From the NCBI RefSeq assembly GCF_000714935.1, contig NZ_JMIR01000012.1, positions 95,886 to 159,885 of the forward strand: DNA of 64,000 bases. Reading direction: 5' to 3'. The notes below the pieces were generated by a model. It searched no databases, had not been told where the DNA came from, and saw only the letters and a program-made list of their open reading frames with translations. A program made the position numbers and the translations under genes. The stretch comes from Tumebacillus flagellatus (lineage in GTDB: Bacteria; Bacillota; Bacilli; Tumebacillales; Tumebacillaceae). This document shows, in pieces, positions 1 through 11,194 of this stretch. Position 1 is the stretch's first letter; the number at the start of each line of letters is the position of its first letter.

Positions 1-840
1 CGCCGGCATAAAGCGCTCGCCCGCCGCGTTGCGAAGCACGGCGCCCTCGCCGCGCACCGCTTCCGAGATCAAAAAGCGCGGCGCCCCCGGATAAACGAGC
101 ACGGTCGGGTGGAACTGAATAAACTCCAAGTCCTCCAATTGCGCGCCCGCCCGGTACGCCATCGCAAATCCGTCGGCGGTGGTCACGTCCGGGTTCGTGG
201 TGTAGCGGTACATCCGCCCCGCCCCGCCGGTGGCGAGGACGGTCGCTTTGGACCGTATGTAGTGCAGGGAGTTCCGGTGCTCGTAGAGCAGCCCTTTGCA
301 AGAGCCGTTCTCCGCCGTGATCAAGTCGATGGCGAAAGCGTTCTCGATCACTTGGATCCGCTTGTTTTTGCGAACTTGAGCGGCCAGCGCGCGCACGATC
401 TCGGCACCTGTGGCATCGCCGTTGGCATGCAAGATGCGGCGGCGGCTGTGCGCCCCCTCCTTGGTCAACGCCAAGTGGTGGTCTTCCCCTTCTAAATCAA
501 ATTGCGTGCCCAGTCGAATCAGGTCTTCCACCAATTCCGGGCCTTCGTGGACCAACACATCGACAGCGGCGATCGAGTTCAAGCCCGCTCCCGCCATCAG
601 CGTGTCTTCCCGATGCAAGTGAGGGGAATCGCCCTCGGCGATGGCCGCGGCGATTCCCCCTTGTGCCCGGTTGGTATTGCTCTCGGTGAGACCTTTCTTG
701 CACAGGATCACGACGTCGGCGTACTCCGCGATCTTCAGCGCGGTGTACAACCCTGCAATCCCGGTGCCGACGATGACCACGTCTGTGTCGTGAACATCCG
801 CCTGCTCCGGGGTAAAGTTGGCAATAAATCTCGCAAACAT
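1..840 (-). CDS. nadB: L-aspartate oxidase NadB (3' part outside the window)
   Basis: Flavoenzyme that oxidises L-aspartate to iminoaspartate, which NadA then condenses to quinolinate in de novo NAD synthesis. The reading frame is open from the ATG at 838-840 down to base 1 (280 codons) with no stop, so the C-terminal half lies outside. The N-terminal FAD-binding GTGIAG motif is at about residues 25-30. [10 protein letters not shown] near residue 58 and [10 protein letters not shown] near the visible end are typical of the succinate dehydrogenase/aspartate oxidase flavoprotein family. It lies 37 bases downstream of nadA on the same strand, so the two are probably co-transcribed. Confidence 0.93.
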   Translation of the reverse strand, partial: MFARFIANFTPEQADVHDTDVVIVGTGIAGLYTALKIAEYADVVILCKKGLTESNTNRAQGGIAAAIAEGDSPHLHREDTLMAGAGLNSIAAVDVLVHEGPELVEDLIRLGTQFDLEGEDHHLALTKEGAHSRRRILHANGDATGAEIVRALAAQVRKNKRIQVIENAFAIDLITAENGSCKGLLYEHRNSLHYIRSKATVLATGGAGRMYRYTTNPDVTTADGFAMAYRAGAQLEDLEFIQFHPTVLVYPGAPRFLISEAVRGEGAVLRNAAGERFMPA

Positions 841-877
841 CGTCAGGATCTCCTTCACCGATCAAGCAAGTATGAGG

Positions 878-1831
878 TTAGGCTTTCTCCGGCACCACCG
901 CGAGCATGTTGTCCAGAGAACGCTTGGCTTTGGCCGCGATTTCCGGGTCCACTTCGATCTGCGGCTGCATGGTTTCCAGCGCGCGGACCATCTTCTTGAC
1001 GTTGTGAACCTTCATGTTCGGGCAGACCATAAAGCGGGAGGCGAAGTGGAAGTTCTTGGTCGGCCCTTCCTTCTCCAACATGTAGCGCACGCCCTCTTCG
1101 GTCGCCACGATGTAGTCCTCGAAGTTCGTCTCGCGGCAATACTTGAGGATACCTGTGGTCGAACCGACATAGTCGCCCAGCGCCACGACTTCCGGACGGC
1201 ATTCCGGATGCACGACGATCGGCGCGTTCGGGTACTGGCGCTTCAACTCCAGCACTTCTTCCGGCGTCAACAGGTCGTGCGTGTTGCAGTAGCCCTGCCA
1301 GATGATCATCTTCTTGTCGGTGAACTGGGAGACGTAGTGGCCCAGGTTCTTGTCCGGAACCCAGATGATCTCGTCGGATTCCACCGATTCGATGACTTTC
1401 AGAGCGTTCGAAGAGGTGCAGCAGATGTCGGTTTCCGCTTTGACGTCCGCCGAGGTGTTCACGTACGCCACGACGGTCGCGTTCGGATGTTCCGCTTTCA
1501 GCTTGCGCAAGCCCTCGCCGGTGACCATGTCGGCCATCGGGCAGCCGGAACGCTCATCCGGCATGAGGACGATTTTATCAGGATTGAGAATCTTGGCGCT
1601 TTCCGCCATGAAATGAACGCCGCAAAAAAGAATGACGTCCGCATCGGTGTCTCGGGCTTTCTGCGACAAACCAAACGAATCCCCGATGTAATCGGCGACC
1701 GCTTGCACTTCCGGGCGCATGTAGTAATGAGCCAAGATGATCGCGTTGCGCTCCTTCTTCAACTGTTGCAGACGTTCCACGTAATATTCGTTCTGTTCAC
1801 GATTCGGTACCGTAAGCAGTTGGGCCATCGC
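878..1831 (-). CDS. nadA: quinolinate synthase NadA
   Basis: [4Fe-4S] enzyme that condenses iminoaspartate with dihydroxyacetone phosphate to quinolinate. About 317 residues. The frame holds AHYYMRPE (about 33-40), FCGVHFMAESAK (about 68-79), HPECRPE (about 207-213), YVGSTTGI and FMVCPNM (about 266-272); cysteines in these blocks can serve as cluster ligands. The frame could be opened 16 codons earlier, but the ATG at 1829-1831 is preceded by an AAGGGGG ribosome site about 11 bases away and gives the conserved start MAQLL. Followed by nadB. Confidence 0.93.
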   Translation of the reverse strand, partial: AMAQLLTVPNREQNEYYVERLQQLKKERNAIILAHYYMRPEVQAVADYIGDSFGLSQKARDTDADVILFCGVHFMAESAKILNPDKIVLMPDERSGCPMADMVTGEGLRKLKAEHPNATVVAYVNTSADVKAETDICCTSSNALKVIESVESDEIIWVPDKNLGHYVSQFTDKKMIIWQGYCNTHDLLTPEEVLELKRQYPNAPIVVHPECRPEVVALGDYVGSTTGILKYCRETNFEDYIVATEEGVRYMLEKEGPTKNFHFASRFMVCPNMKVHNVKKMVRALETMQPQIEVDPEIAAKAKRSLDNMLAVVPEKA

Positions 1832-1887
1832 GAGCAGTGCCCCCTTTGGAGTTAAAATGGGCTGGTTGCAAAATGCCATATGTCTGC

Positions 1888-1916
1888 ATTCTAACTCTTG
1901 GTCGGGAACCTGTCAA
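1888..1916 (-). promoter_or_regulatory. sigma-A-type promoter of nadA
   Basis: On the minus strand TTGACA (1916-1911) and TAGAAT (1893-1888) are separated by exactly 17 bases and lie 57 bases before the nadA start. Two direct copies of TGTCGAA (plus strand, 1919-1925 and 1930-1936) sit just upstream of the -35 element. Promoter call from sequence only. Confidence 0.7.
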
Positions 1917-1941
1917 TTTGTCGAACTTCTGTCGAAATCCT

Positions 1942-1981
1942 AAAAAAAGACCCCGACGAAAGCAGTCTGCCCGTCGAGGTC
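1942..1981 (-). terminator. Rho-independent terminator after fhs
   Basis: On the minus strand the arms GACCTCGACG and CGTCGGGGTC enclose a short loop and run into seven Ts, nine bases after the fhs stop. Confidence 0.85.
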
Positions 1982-1989
1982 TGTTTTCA

Positions 1990-3717
1990 TTAGAACAAAC
2001 CGGTAATTTTGCCGTCTTCCAGCAGGTCGATCGAGAGAGCCGCCGGTTGTTTCGGCAGGCCCGGCATCGTCATGATCTCGCCGGTGACGGCGACGACGAA
2101 GCCCGCGCCCGCCGAGATGCGCAGCTCGCGGATCGTGATCGTGAAGCCCTCCGGTCGCCCGCGCAAGTTCGGGTTGTCGGAGAAGGAATACTGGGTTTTC
2201 GCCATGCACACCGGAAGATGCGTCAGCCCCATCTCTTGCAGTTTCTTAAGCGTGGTCAGCGCTTTGGGCGCGTACTGCACGCCTGCTCCGCCGTAGATTT
2301 CCCGGACGATGGTGTCGATCTTGGTTTCGATGCTGTCTTCGAGGTTGTAGAGGAACATCAGACCGCCCGGGCGGTTTTCCACCACGTCGAGCACTTTCTC
2401 CGCCAGTTCCAAGCCGCCTGCGCCGCCGTCGGTGAACACTTCCGAGAGCGCGACCGGAATTCCGTACTGCGCGCACCAATTCGAGATGACGGCCATCTCT
2501 TCCGGCGTGTCGGTCGGGAACTTGTTGACGGCGACGACCACCGGCATGTTGAACATCTGCACGTTCTCCACATGCTTGGAGAGGTTGTCCAACCCGCGGG
2601 TGACCGCTTCGAAGTTCGGGGTTGCCAGATCGGTTTTTTCCACGCCGCCGTGCATTTTCAGCGCGCGGACGGTGGCGACGACCACGACGGCCGACGGGTT
2701 CAGCCCCGCTTGGCGGCACTTGATGTGGAAAAACTTCTCCGCCCCGAGGTCGGCGCCGAATCCGGCTTCCGTCACGACATAATCGGCGAGCTTCAGCGCC
2801 ATCTTGGTCGCGATGACCGAGTTGCAACCGTGCGCGATGTTGGCGAACGGGCCGCCGTGGACGAGCGCCGGCGTGTGTTCCAGCGTCTGCACGAGGTTCG
2901 GCTTGATCGCGTCTTTGAGCAGAACGGTCATCGAACCTTCCGCGCCGAGGTCGGCGACGGTGATCGGCGCTTTGTCCACGTTGTAGCCGACGATGATTTT
3001 GCGCAAGCGGTTTTTGAGGTCGGCTTCGTCCGCGGCGAGGCAGAGCACCGCCATGACTTCCGATGCCACGGTGATGTCAAACCCGGACTCGCGCGGGATG
3101 CCGTTGGCGACGCCGCCAAGCCCCACCACCACTTGGCGCAGGGCGCGGTCGTTGACGTCGAGCACGCGGTTCCACGCGATGCGGCGCACGTCGAAGCGCT
3201 GCGGGTTGCCTTGGTGAATGTGGTTGTCGATCAACGCTGCCAGCAAGTTGTGCGCGGCGGTGATGGCGTGAAAGTCCCCGGTGAAGTGCAAGTTGATGTC
3301 TTCCATCGGGACCACTTGGGAGTAGCCGCCGCCGGCAGCGCCGCCCTTCATGCCAAACGACGGACCGAGCGACGGTTCGCGCAGAGCGATCATCGAGGTC
3401 TTGCCGGTGCCCTGGAGTTTGCGGCCCAACGCTTGTCCCAAGCCCACGGTCGTCGTCGATTTGCCTTCGCCCGCCGGCGTCGGCGAGATCGCCGTGACGA
3501 GGATCAACTTGCCGTCCGGTTTGTTTTGCGCTTGCATGCGGCGGTAGACATCAAGCGAGATCTTCGCTTTGTACTTGCCGTAGGGCTCGATGTCGTCCTC
3601 CGTCAGCCCAATTCCTTCGGCGATCTGTTTGATCGGCAACAGCTTCGCTTCCTGCGCGATTTCGATGTCGCTTTTCATCGGCTTGCTCGGTACCTGGGTC
3701 GTGTTCTCGACGGTCAT
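1990..3717 (-). CDS. fhs: formate--tetrahydrofolate ligase
   Basis: ATP-dependent ligation of formate to tetrahydrofolate, giving 10-formyl-THF for one-carbon metabolism. 575 residues, slightly longer than the common ~557. The P-loop-like segment [18 protein letters not shown] (about residues 81-98) and the block [20 protein letters not shown] (about 123-142) are family signatures. The start ATG at 3715-3717 has an AGGGGG ribosome site about 12 bases upstream; a later ATG (MKSDIEIAQ) is possible. It follows the HD-GYP gene by 42 bases on the same strand with no terminator between, so read-through is likely. Confidence 0.95.
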   Translation of the reverse strand: MTVENTTQVPSKPMKSDIEIAQEAKLLPIKQIAEGIGLTEDDIEPYGKYKAKISLDVYRRMQAQNKPDGKLILVTAISPTPAGEGKSTTTVGLGQALGRKLQGTGKTSMIALREPSLGPSFGMKGGAAGGGYSQVVPMEDINLHFTGDFHAITAAHNLLAALIDNHIHQGNPQRFDVRRIAWNRVLDVNDRALRQVVVGLGGVANGIPRESGFDITVASEVMAVLCLAADEADLKNRLRKIIVGYNVDKAPITVADLGAEGSMTVLLKDAIKPNLVQTLEHTPALVHGGPFANIAHGCNSVIATKMALKLADYVVTEAGFGADLGAEKFFHIKCRQAGLNPSAVVVVATVRALKMHGGVEKTDLATPNFEAVTRGLDNLSKHVENVQMFNMPVVVAVNKFPTDTPEEMAVISNWCAQYGIPVALSEVFTDGGAGGLELAEKVLDVVENRPGGLMFLYNLEDSIETKIDTIVREIYGGAGVQYAPKALTTLKKLQEMGLTHLPVCMAKTQYSFSDNPNLRGRPEGFTITIRELRISAGAGFVVAVTGEIMTMPGLPKQPAALSIDLLEDGKITGLF

Positions 3718-3759
3718 CGCTGTCTTGGCCCCCTGTTAGGTCTGGTTTGAAATTCGAAC

Positions 3760-4854
3760 TTACATTTCGCAAGCGACGATCATCGTCGTCAACTCGTCCA
3801 TCAGGTTGATTTCGTACGGCTGCTCCACATCCTCGCCGCGCTCGTTTCGCAGCACGCGAATCGTCGGGCGCTGCGGATGTCGCGGCGCCACCTCCACGAC
3901 CACACCTTCCTCGCCGGTGTTCAAGGTGACGGTCATCCCAAGCGGGTAGATCGACACCGTTTTGAGGAACTTTTGCACGATATCGGTTTGAAAGTGCGTG
4001 CCGCACGAGCCGAGCAGCAACTCCAAGGCGAGGTGCGGCAACTGCCCCTTGCGGTAGACGCGGTTGGCGGTCAGCGCTTCATACACGTCGGCGACAGCGG
4101 TGATGCGGGCGTAGAGATGAATCTCATCGCCCTTGAGTCCGCGCGGGTATCCGGTGCCGTCGAGTTTCTCATGATGCTGCAACGCCACGTGCGCCGAGAG
4201 GATCGAGATGTCGTCCTGTTGACGCAAAATCTCATACCCGACCATCGGGTGCTGCTTGATCACTTCGAACTCTTCTACCGTCAACCGGCCCGGTTTGTTC
4301 AAGATCTCCTGCGGCAGCGACAGTTTGCCGACGTCGTGCAACAACGTGCCGACTCCCAAGTCGAGCAGTTGCTTTTGCGTCAGCCCCATCTCCATGCCGA
4401 TCGCCATCGCGAGGATGGAAACGTTCACCGAGTGGTGGTAGAGAAAATTGTCGGTCGAGTAGATGTTGGAGAGATGAAACGTGGCGTTCGGTTTGGACTT
4501 CATCTCCGAAAGTATCACATCGAACAAATCGCGAATGCTCCGTCCGATCTGCTTCTGTTGAAAGTGTCGCGGCAGACGCTCCGGAGCGGTCAAGTCCGCA
4601 ATCGAAGTATGTACAAGTCCAAGCGCTTCTTGGCGCGTCTGTTGCGAGATCACGTCTTCAATGACGATGTCGGCGGTGCGGTCATCTTCAATATAAACAG
4701 AAGTAATTCCCATTGCAAGGAGCCGCTTGGTCAAAAATTCGGTCAGTTCAACCCCGGACCCCAGCAAGATAGTCCCTTTCTCATCCAAGATCGAGCGGGC
4801 CAAGCGAGTTCCGGGATGCAGTTTCTCTAAAGCAGCTAATCGCAAAAATCCCAC
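3760..4854 (-). CDS. HD-GYP domain phosphodiesterase
   Basis: Probably hydrolyses cyclic di-GMP in the cytoplasm. An N-terminal region of about 120 residues (DUF3391-like or uncharacterised) is followed by an HD-GYP domain. The HD pair lies in LLHDVGKLSLP (about 171-181), with HPMVGYEIL, HHEKLDGTGYPRG (about 227-239) and ADVYEALT after it, which are the diagnostic metal-binding and GYP motifs. No membrane segment or receiver domain is seen, so the input signal is unknown. Start uncertain: GTG at 4854, or the TTG three codons later, which is better spaced from GAGGGAG. Confidence 0.85.
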   Translation of the reverse strand: MGFLRLAALEKLHPGTRLARSILDEKGTILLGSGVELTEFLTKRLLAMGITSVYIEDDRTADIVIEDVISQQTRQEALGLVHTSIADLTAPERLPRHFQQKQIGRSIRDLFDVILSEMKSKPNATFHLSNIYSTDNFLYHHSVNVSILAMAIGMEMGLTQKQLLDLGVGTLLHDVGKLSLPQEILNKPGRLTVEEFEVIKQHPMVGYEILRQQDDISILSAHVALQHHEKLDGTGYPRGLKGDEIHLYARITAVADVYEALTANRVYRKGQLPHLALELLLGSCGTHFQTDIVQKFLKTVSIYPLGMTVTLNTGEEGVVVEVAPRHPQRPTIRVLRNERGEDVEQPYEINLMDELTTMIVACEM

Positions 4855-4916
4855 TCCCTCATCTGTAATCTGCTTCGATTACATATTTACCTTATTGTAC
4901 TCATCCTAAGCACAAG

Positions 4917-4951
4917 AAAAAAGGGGGCACTCTTATCGAGATACCCCCTTT
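4917..4951 (-). terminator. Rho-independent terminator after ftsH
   Basis: On the minus strand AAGGGGG pairs with CCCCCTT across a loop and ends in a T run, just after the ftsH stop at 4959. Confidence 0.8.
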
Positions 4952-4958
4952 CTTCTCC

Positions 4959-6878
<1,920 letters not shown>

Positions 6879-6902
6879 TTCATACCTCCTCTCGGCACCG
6901 TG

Positions 6903-7442
6903 CTAGGATTGGTAGACTTCCGGTTTCAGCACCCCGATGTAGGGCAGATTGCGGTATCGTTCCGCGTAATCAAGGCCGTAGCCTACAATAAAGTGGTCAG
7001 GGACGGTAAAGCCAAGATAATCCGCCTGAATCTCCACTTTGTGGCGATCGGGTTTATCCAAGAGCGAAACCAGTTTGACCGATGCGGCCTTGCGCTGTTC
7101 CAAGAGGTTTTTCAGATAGATCAGCGTCAGACCCGTGTCGATGATGTCCTCTACGATGATCACGTCACGGCCTTCGATCGATTGGTCGAGGTCTTTCAAA
7201 ATCCGGACCACGCCGCTCGATTCGGAGGATTGCCCGTACGAGGAGACCGCCATGAAGTCCATCTGGACGGGAAGATCAATCCGCTTGACCAGTTCGGCCA
7301 TGAACAGGGTTGCCCCTTTCAAAATGCCGATGACCAGCGGGTTCTTGCCTTCATAATCGCGGGTGATGTCCGCTCCGAGTTGACGGACGCGCTCTGTCAC
7401 CGCTTCTTCGGAAAACAAAATCTCAAGTACGTCTGTATGCAT
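6903..7442 (-). CDS. hpt: hypoxanthine phosphoribosyltransferase
   Basis: Purine salvage: transfers phosphoribose from PRPP to hypoxanthine or guanine. 179 residues, the family length. The PRPP loop [14 protein letters not shown] (about 94-107) and [18 protein letters not shown] near the C-terminus are typical. The ATG at 7440-7442 follows AGGAGG. It lies between tilS and ftsH; in Bacillus these three are co-transcribed and Hpt and TilS can regulate ftsH. Confidence 0.96.
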   Translation of the reverse strand: MHTDVLEILFSEEAVTERVRQLGADITRDYEGKNPLVIGILKGATLFMAELVKRIDLPVQMDFMAVSSYGQSSESSGVVRILKDLDQSIEGRDVIIVEDIIDTGLTLIYLKNLLEQRKAASVKLVSLLDKPDRHKVEIQADYLGFTVPDHFIVGYGLDYAERYRNLPYIGVLKPEVYQS

Positions 7443-7495
7443 GGTCTACGATAACCTCCTGAAAACGGGTCGCTGCATTCGCGTCTTGCTGTAGC

Positions 7496-8935
7496 CTACG
7501 CGAGACGTTCGGCCCGGATGACGAGCGTGCGCCGTGTCTCCGGTGTCACCAGTCCCGCTTGCCCGCGCGTAAGTCCGACGACCCACGCGATGGAGTCATT
7601 GATGCAAAGCAACGGCCAAGTCTCGCGGCGGGCTTTGGGAACTTTGCGGTCCACAAACACGTCGCTGAGAAGCTTGCTCCCCTGCAGACCGAGCGGTCGA
7701 AGCGTGTCTCCGGTCGCCCTTGACCGTATGTATATGCGAGAACCGGCAAGTTCATCAGCATCGAAATGGGCGACCCACGCATCCTTGGGACGCGAAGGCG
7801 CACCTTCGACTTCCTCCACATGAAACGCCATCCCGAATTCCGGGAGTTCATGACGTCCGTGTCTCGTCAGTTCGTAAGGCGCATCGGGGACTGCCGACCC
7901 ATGCGGACTTTCGCACCGATCGTCCTCATGGGTAAAAAGAAGCCGGTCGTACTCCCGTCGAGCGACGACCCCGTGCGGAAGATGCACTTCCGCGCTCGGA
8001 TAGCGATTTGAAAGCAGAGAGCGGATGCTCTCGATATGTACCTGCTCCCACACTCTGGTATGTCCGCGCAGATAATATAATATTAGTGTAATTACCCGGC
8101 GTTGTAAAGGAAGCGGGCTCACACCGAGAAGCCGCACATCTGCTGAAATTCTCCCCGGCGACTCCATCCGGCAAACCTGCCGGAATTCCCGCTGTGCCAA
8201 CCCGTTCAGATAACGGTCATCTTCGCGAGCCTGCTCTGCCAACTGGACGAGGTGGGACTTTACCCCCCCGTTGTACTCGCGGGCGAGTTCGGGAAGAAGG
8301 TGTATACGTATCTTATTGCGCAGGTAATGGGTTGATGCATTCGATGAGTCCTCTCGATACAGGATTCCAAAGTCCTGCGCGTATGATGCGATGTCCCGCC
8401 TCCAGACGTCAAACAACGGCCGAATCACTTCCCGCGCGCCGCCTTCGTCCAAGCGCCGCACCGGAATGCCCCCAAGCCCCCGGACAGACGTTCCGCGCAA
8501 CAGATTCATCAGTACGGTCTCCGCTTGGTCGTCCGCATGATGCGCCGTCGCGATGCGCTTGGCTCCCGTCTCTTCCGCCACCCGCTCCAAAAATCCGTAT
8601 CGCACCTCTCGCGCCGCCGCCTGCGTGGACAGCCCGCGCTCCTGCGCGTACGCTTTCACATCAAAGCTCTCGGAAAAAACCTCAACTCCCCGCAAGCCCG
8701 CTTCCCGCTCCACAAACGCCCGATCGCCCCGCGACTCCTCACCGCGCAGCCCGTGGTCGACATGAGCGGCGAGCACGGTGATCGCGAGTTCGTCCTGCAA
8801 TTTGCAGAGCACGTCCAAAAGCACCATCGAGTCCACACCGCCGGAGACGGCGACGAGAACTTTGTCCCCAGACGTCAGCAGATGATGATCAGCGACCGTC
8901 CGGCGTACCGAATCGATCACCGGATGGCTTTTCAT
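7496..8935 (-). CDS. tilS: tRNA(Ile)-lysidine synthase TilS
   Basis: Modifies C34 of the CAU-anticodon tRNA-Ile to lysidine with lysine and ATP; essential in most bacteria. 479 residues. The N-type ATP pyrophosphatase loop SGGVDS is at residues 31-36, followed by AAHVDHGLRGEES, ATAHHADDQAET and a C-terminal TilS domain (GDTLRPLGLQGSKLLSDVFVD region). Start ATG at 8933-8935 has AGGAGG eight bases upstream. The start overlaps the 3' end of the upstream exporter gene by 47 bases, which suggests translational coupling. Confidence 0.95.
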   Translation of the reverse strand: MKSHPVIDSVRRTVADHHLLTSGDKVLVAVSGGVDSMVLLDVLCKLQDELAITVLAAHVDHGLRGEESRGDRAFVEREAGLRGVEVFSESFDVKAYAQERGLSTQAAAREVRYGFLERVAEETGAKRIATAHHADDQAETVLMNLLRGTSVRGLGGIPVRRLDEGGAREVIRPLFDVWRRDIASYAQDFGILYREDSSNASTHYLRNKIRIHLLPELAREYNGGVKSHLVQLAEQAREDDRYLNGLAQREFRQVCRMESPGRISADVRLLGVSPLPLQRRVITLILYYLRGHTRVWEQVHIESIRSLLSNRYPSAEVHLPHGVVARREYDRLLFTHEDDRCESPHGSAVPDAPYELTRHGRHELPEFGMAFHVEEVEGAPSRPKDAWVAHFDADELAGSRIYIRSRATGDTLRPLGLQGSKLLSDVFVDRKVPKARRETWPLLCINDSIAWVVGLTRGQAGLVTPETRRTLVIRAERLA

Positions 8936-9392
8936 AGCGTTTCCTCCTGTCCAAGCGCATGATCGTGCCGGCGATGACGAGGCCGGCGGAGATGGCGCTG
9001 GCGATCAAGAACGTGTTCGTCCCTTGCGCCAAGCCCTGCAGTTGGTGTCCGGTCACAAATTCGCGCATCGTGCGAAACGCCGAAGACCCCGGCACCAGCG
9101 GCACGATGCCGCCGACGACAAACACGATGACCGGCATGCGCAGTTTGCGGGCAAACAGTTCGCTGAGCACCGAAACGACCAACCCGCCGAGAAACGCAGC
9201 CCCCACCGCCGACACGCCCCAGCGCATCGAGATGTCTTGAGTGATCCACGCCCCCATGCCGATCAGCCCGACCCACAGCGAAGCGCGTTTGGGCACATGA
9301 TAGAGAATCGCGTACCCGAACGTCGCAATCCAACTCATCAACAACAACAAGAGCAGATGCGGAATTTGTTCCCACGTGTACGGAATGGTCAT
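8889..9392 (-). CDS. threonine/serine exporter family protein, short (ThrE C-terminal-type) subunit
   Basis: 167-residue membrane protein with four or five hydrophobic segments (about 11-31, 36-55, 60-78, 87-106, 128-148). It corresponds to the C-terminal ThrE_2/DUF3815 half of ThrE-type amino-acid exporters. The conserved glycine- and proline-containing helix VVGGIVPLVPGSSAFRTM is visible. Start overlaps the stop of the next upstream gene by four bases (ATGA), so the two halves are translated together and probably form one transporter. Substrate cannot be read from the sequence. Confidence 0.82.
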   Translation of the reverse strand: MTIPYTWEQIPHLLLLLLMSWIATFGYAILYHVPKRASLWVGLIGMGAWITQDISMRWGVSAVGAAFLGGLVVSVLSELFARKLRMPVIVFVVGGIVPLVPGSSAFRTMREFVTGHQLQGLAQGTNTFLIASAISAGLVIAGTIMRLDRRKRYEKPSGDRFGTPDGR

Positions 9393-10171
9393 GGTGCCAC
9401 CTCGACGCCGACGGCGACAAACGACAGCACCAACGCGACCGCCACAGCGATCGCAAACGCCGTCAACGTCGCTTCACTCGCCCGCGCCACGCCGGAGAGC
9501 AGCTCGCCCGCCATCAAGTCGCGGATCGAGTTGGTCAAGCTCAACCCCGGCACCAGCGGAATCACCGCGCCGATGACAGCCGCCTCCAAGTTCCCGGAGA
9601 AGCCGCTCTTCACGGAAAAAGCAGCGACGAGCACGCCGACCAGCGCCGCGATGAACACGCGCAGAAAGCGGGGGACGCTCTCGTGCATCGCTTCCATCGT
9701 CGTGTTGCTGAGCCAGCCGCAGACCGAACCGATCAGAAATTCCGTCCAGCCGCCGCCAAACAGAATCGTGAACGCGCCGCTCGACATCGCCGCCGCCAAG
9801 TGCTGGTAGCGGATGCGATAGTGCGGCGGCGCTTGATCGATCGCGTCCAAGCGGTCAAACATTTCGTCGATCGTCAATTGCCCGCGTTCGAATCTACGGG
9901 AGAGGTCGTTGACCTCGTGGACTTTGTACAGGTTGATCGCGGAAGTGCTTCTGATACGGATCAGGCCGGTTTTTTCCGCCCCGAACGTGCCCACGGAGAT
10001 GAAGATCCCCGTCGGCGTCACAAAACTATGTACCAACTTCGCTCCGGACGCTCGCCCCACGCGCACGATCGTCTCTTCCACACGCGACGTTTCCGCCCCG
10101 TGCTTCAACATGAGATCTCCTGCGCGCAAACAGAGGTCGAGCACCCGGTCTTGGCCTTGCCCGCTGCTCAT
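9389..10171 (-). CDS. threonine/serine exporter family protein, long (ThrE N-terminal-type) subunit
   Basis: About 260 residues. A soluble N-terminal region (LRAGDLMLKHGAETSRVEE, about 13-31) matches the DUF1212/ThrE N-terminal domain. Hydrophobic helices follow, including IPLVPGLSLTNSIRDL, which mirrors the motif in the partner protein. The ATG at 10169-10171 has AGGATGG six bases upstream; a TTG at 10195 or ATG at 10177 are alternatives. Partner gene overlaps its stop by four bases. The pair sits between yabT and tilS, an insertion relative to the Bacillus subtilis order. Confidence 0.8.
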   Translation of the reverse strand: MSSGQGQDRVLDLCLRAGDLMLKHGAETSRVEETIVRVGRASGAKLVHSFVTPTGIFISVGTFGAEKTGLIRIRSTSAINLYKVHEVNDLSRRFERGQLTIDEMFDRLDAIDQAPPHYRIRYQHLAAAMSSGAFTILFGGGWTEFLIGSVCGWLSNTTMEAMHESVPRFLRVFIAALVGVLVAAFSVKSGFSGNLEAAVIGAVIPLVPGLSLTNSIRDLMAGELLSGVARASEATLTAFAIAVAVALVLSFVAVGVEVAP

Positions 10172-10255
10172 GAGCATCCATCCTGTCTCTACCAAAGTGG
10201 TTCCACTTGCTTATTCCCGTACAACTTCGTGTCAAGGACGGACATTCCTTCTTCC

Positions 10256-11194
10256 TTAGAAGAGGAGAAATTGACAAAAAACCAACACCAACACCGCCGC
10301 CGAACCGAGCAACAGCCAATCGGTCCAATCGCGGCGGCGTTTTTGTTTGCTTTTGATCTTTTTTTCGATCTCAACGCTGCGCTTGACCAGCGGCGAGAGC
10401 GCTTCCCGCAGCGACGCCACGGTGCGGATGCGGCCGTCCCACACCCCTTTGAACAGCCCCCGCCAGTTTTCAAAGCGCGGGTCGCTGACGATCGCTTTTT
10501 TCAGAAGCGAGTAGTTCGGGCCGATCTGCTGCACGCTCTTGCGCGCTTCCGGCGCGATCAGTTGGACGGCGAGCATCGAGAGCGCAAACACGTCATAGCT
10601 CTCTTCCGACAAACGGCTGCCTTGGCCCCACCACGCGCGGTCGTACCACTCGGTGTATTCCTTCACCCCGCGCCCGAACTCGGTCACGCCGCCGAAATCG
10701 ACGAGGCGGACGACGCCCCGGTCTTCGTTTACGAGGCAGTTTTCCGCTTTGAGGTCGCCGAAGCAATAGCCTTGCTTGTGCAGGCGTTCGAGGTACGTGC
10801 ACAGTTGGAGCAGCAAAACCGGCGTCCAGTGCGGCCCTCTCTTTTGAAGAAAGTCGGGCAGGTCGGTGCCTTGCACCCATTCCATGACGTAAAAAAACGC
10901 CTTGCCCCGCTGGGTCTGCACATCGTCCAAATCAAAGATGAGCGGCCCGAGGTCCGAGCCTCGAGCCACCCCCTGGAGTTGTTTGAGAATTTTATGTTCG
11001 AGCGAAATCTCGGGAGCTTGCGCGGACACTTTCAGCGCGTACGATTGCCCTTCAGAAGAAACGCGGTACACTTCGCCGTTGGCGCCGCTGCCGAGCATCC
11101 CGTCGATGCGGTAGCGCTTTTTGTTCCAAAGACCGGTGATGACCTGCCCCTTCTGAAAAAAAGGATCAGACCACGTAGGCTGCCATGTCGCCAT
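10256..11194 (-). CDS. yabT: YabT-like serine/threonine protein kinase, C-terminal membrane anchor
   Basis: Hanks-type kinase; YabT of B. subtilis is a sporulation kinase that acts with DNA at the membrane and phosphorylates RecA. 312 residues from the ATG at 11192-11194 (GGGAGG nine bases upstream; earlier ATGs are too close to it). Glycine loop GSGANGEVY at 35-43, catalytic lysine K55 in ALKVS, catalytic loop FGDLKAEN at 145-152 (FGD where HRD is usual), DFG at 166-168. A single hydrophobic C-terminal segment (about 289-312) anchors it. Overlaps yabS by 29 bases; same place as in B. subtilis, next to spoIIE. Confidence 0.87.
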   Translation of the reverse strand: MATWQPTWSDPFFQKGQVITGLWNKKRYRIDGMLGSGANGEVYRVSSEGQSYALKVSAQAPEISLEHKILKQLQGVARGSDLGPLIFDLDDVQTQRGKAFFYVMEWVQGTDLPDFLQKRGPHWTPVLLLQLCTYLERLHKQGYCFGDLKAENCLVNEDRGVVRLVDFGGVTEFGRGVKEYTEWYDRAWWGQGSRLSEESYDVFALSMLAVQLIAPEARKSVQQIGPNYSLLKKAIVSDPRFENWRGLFKGVWDGRIRTVASLREALSPLVKRSVEIEKKIKSKQKRRRDWTDWLLLGSAAVLVLVFCQFLLF

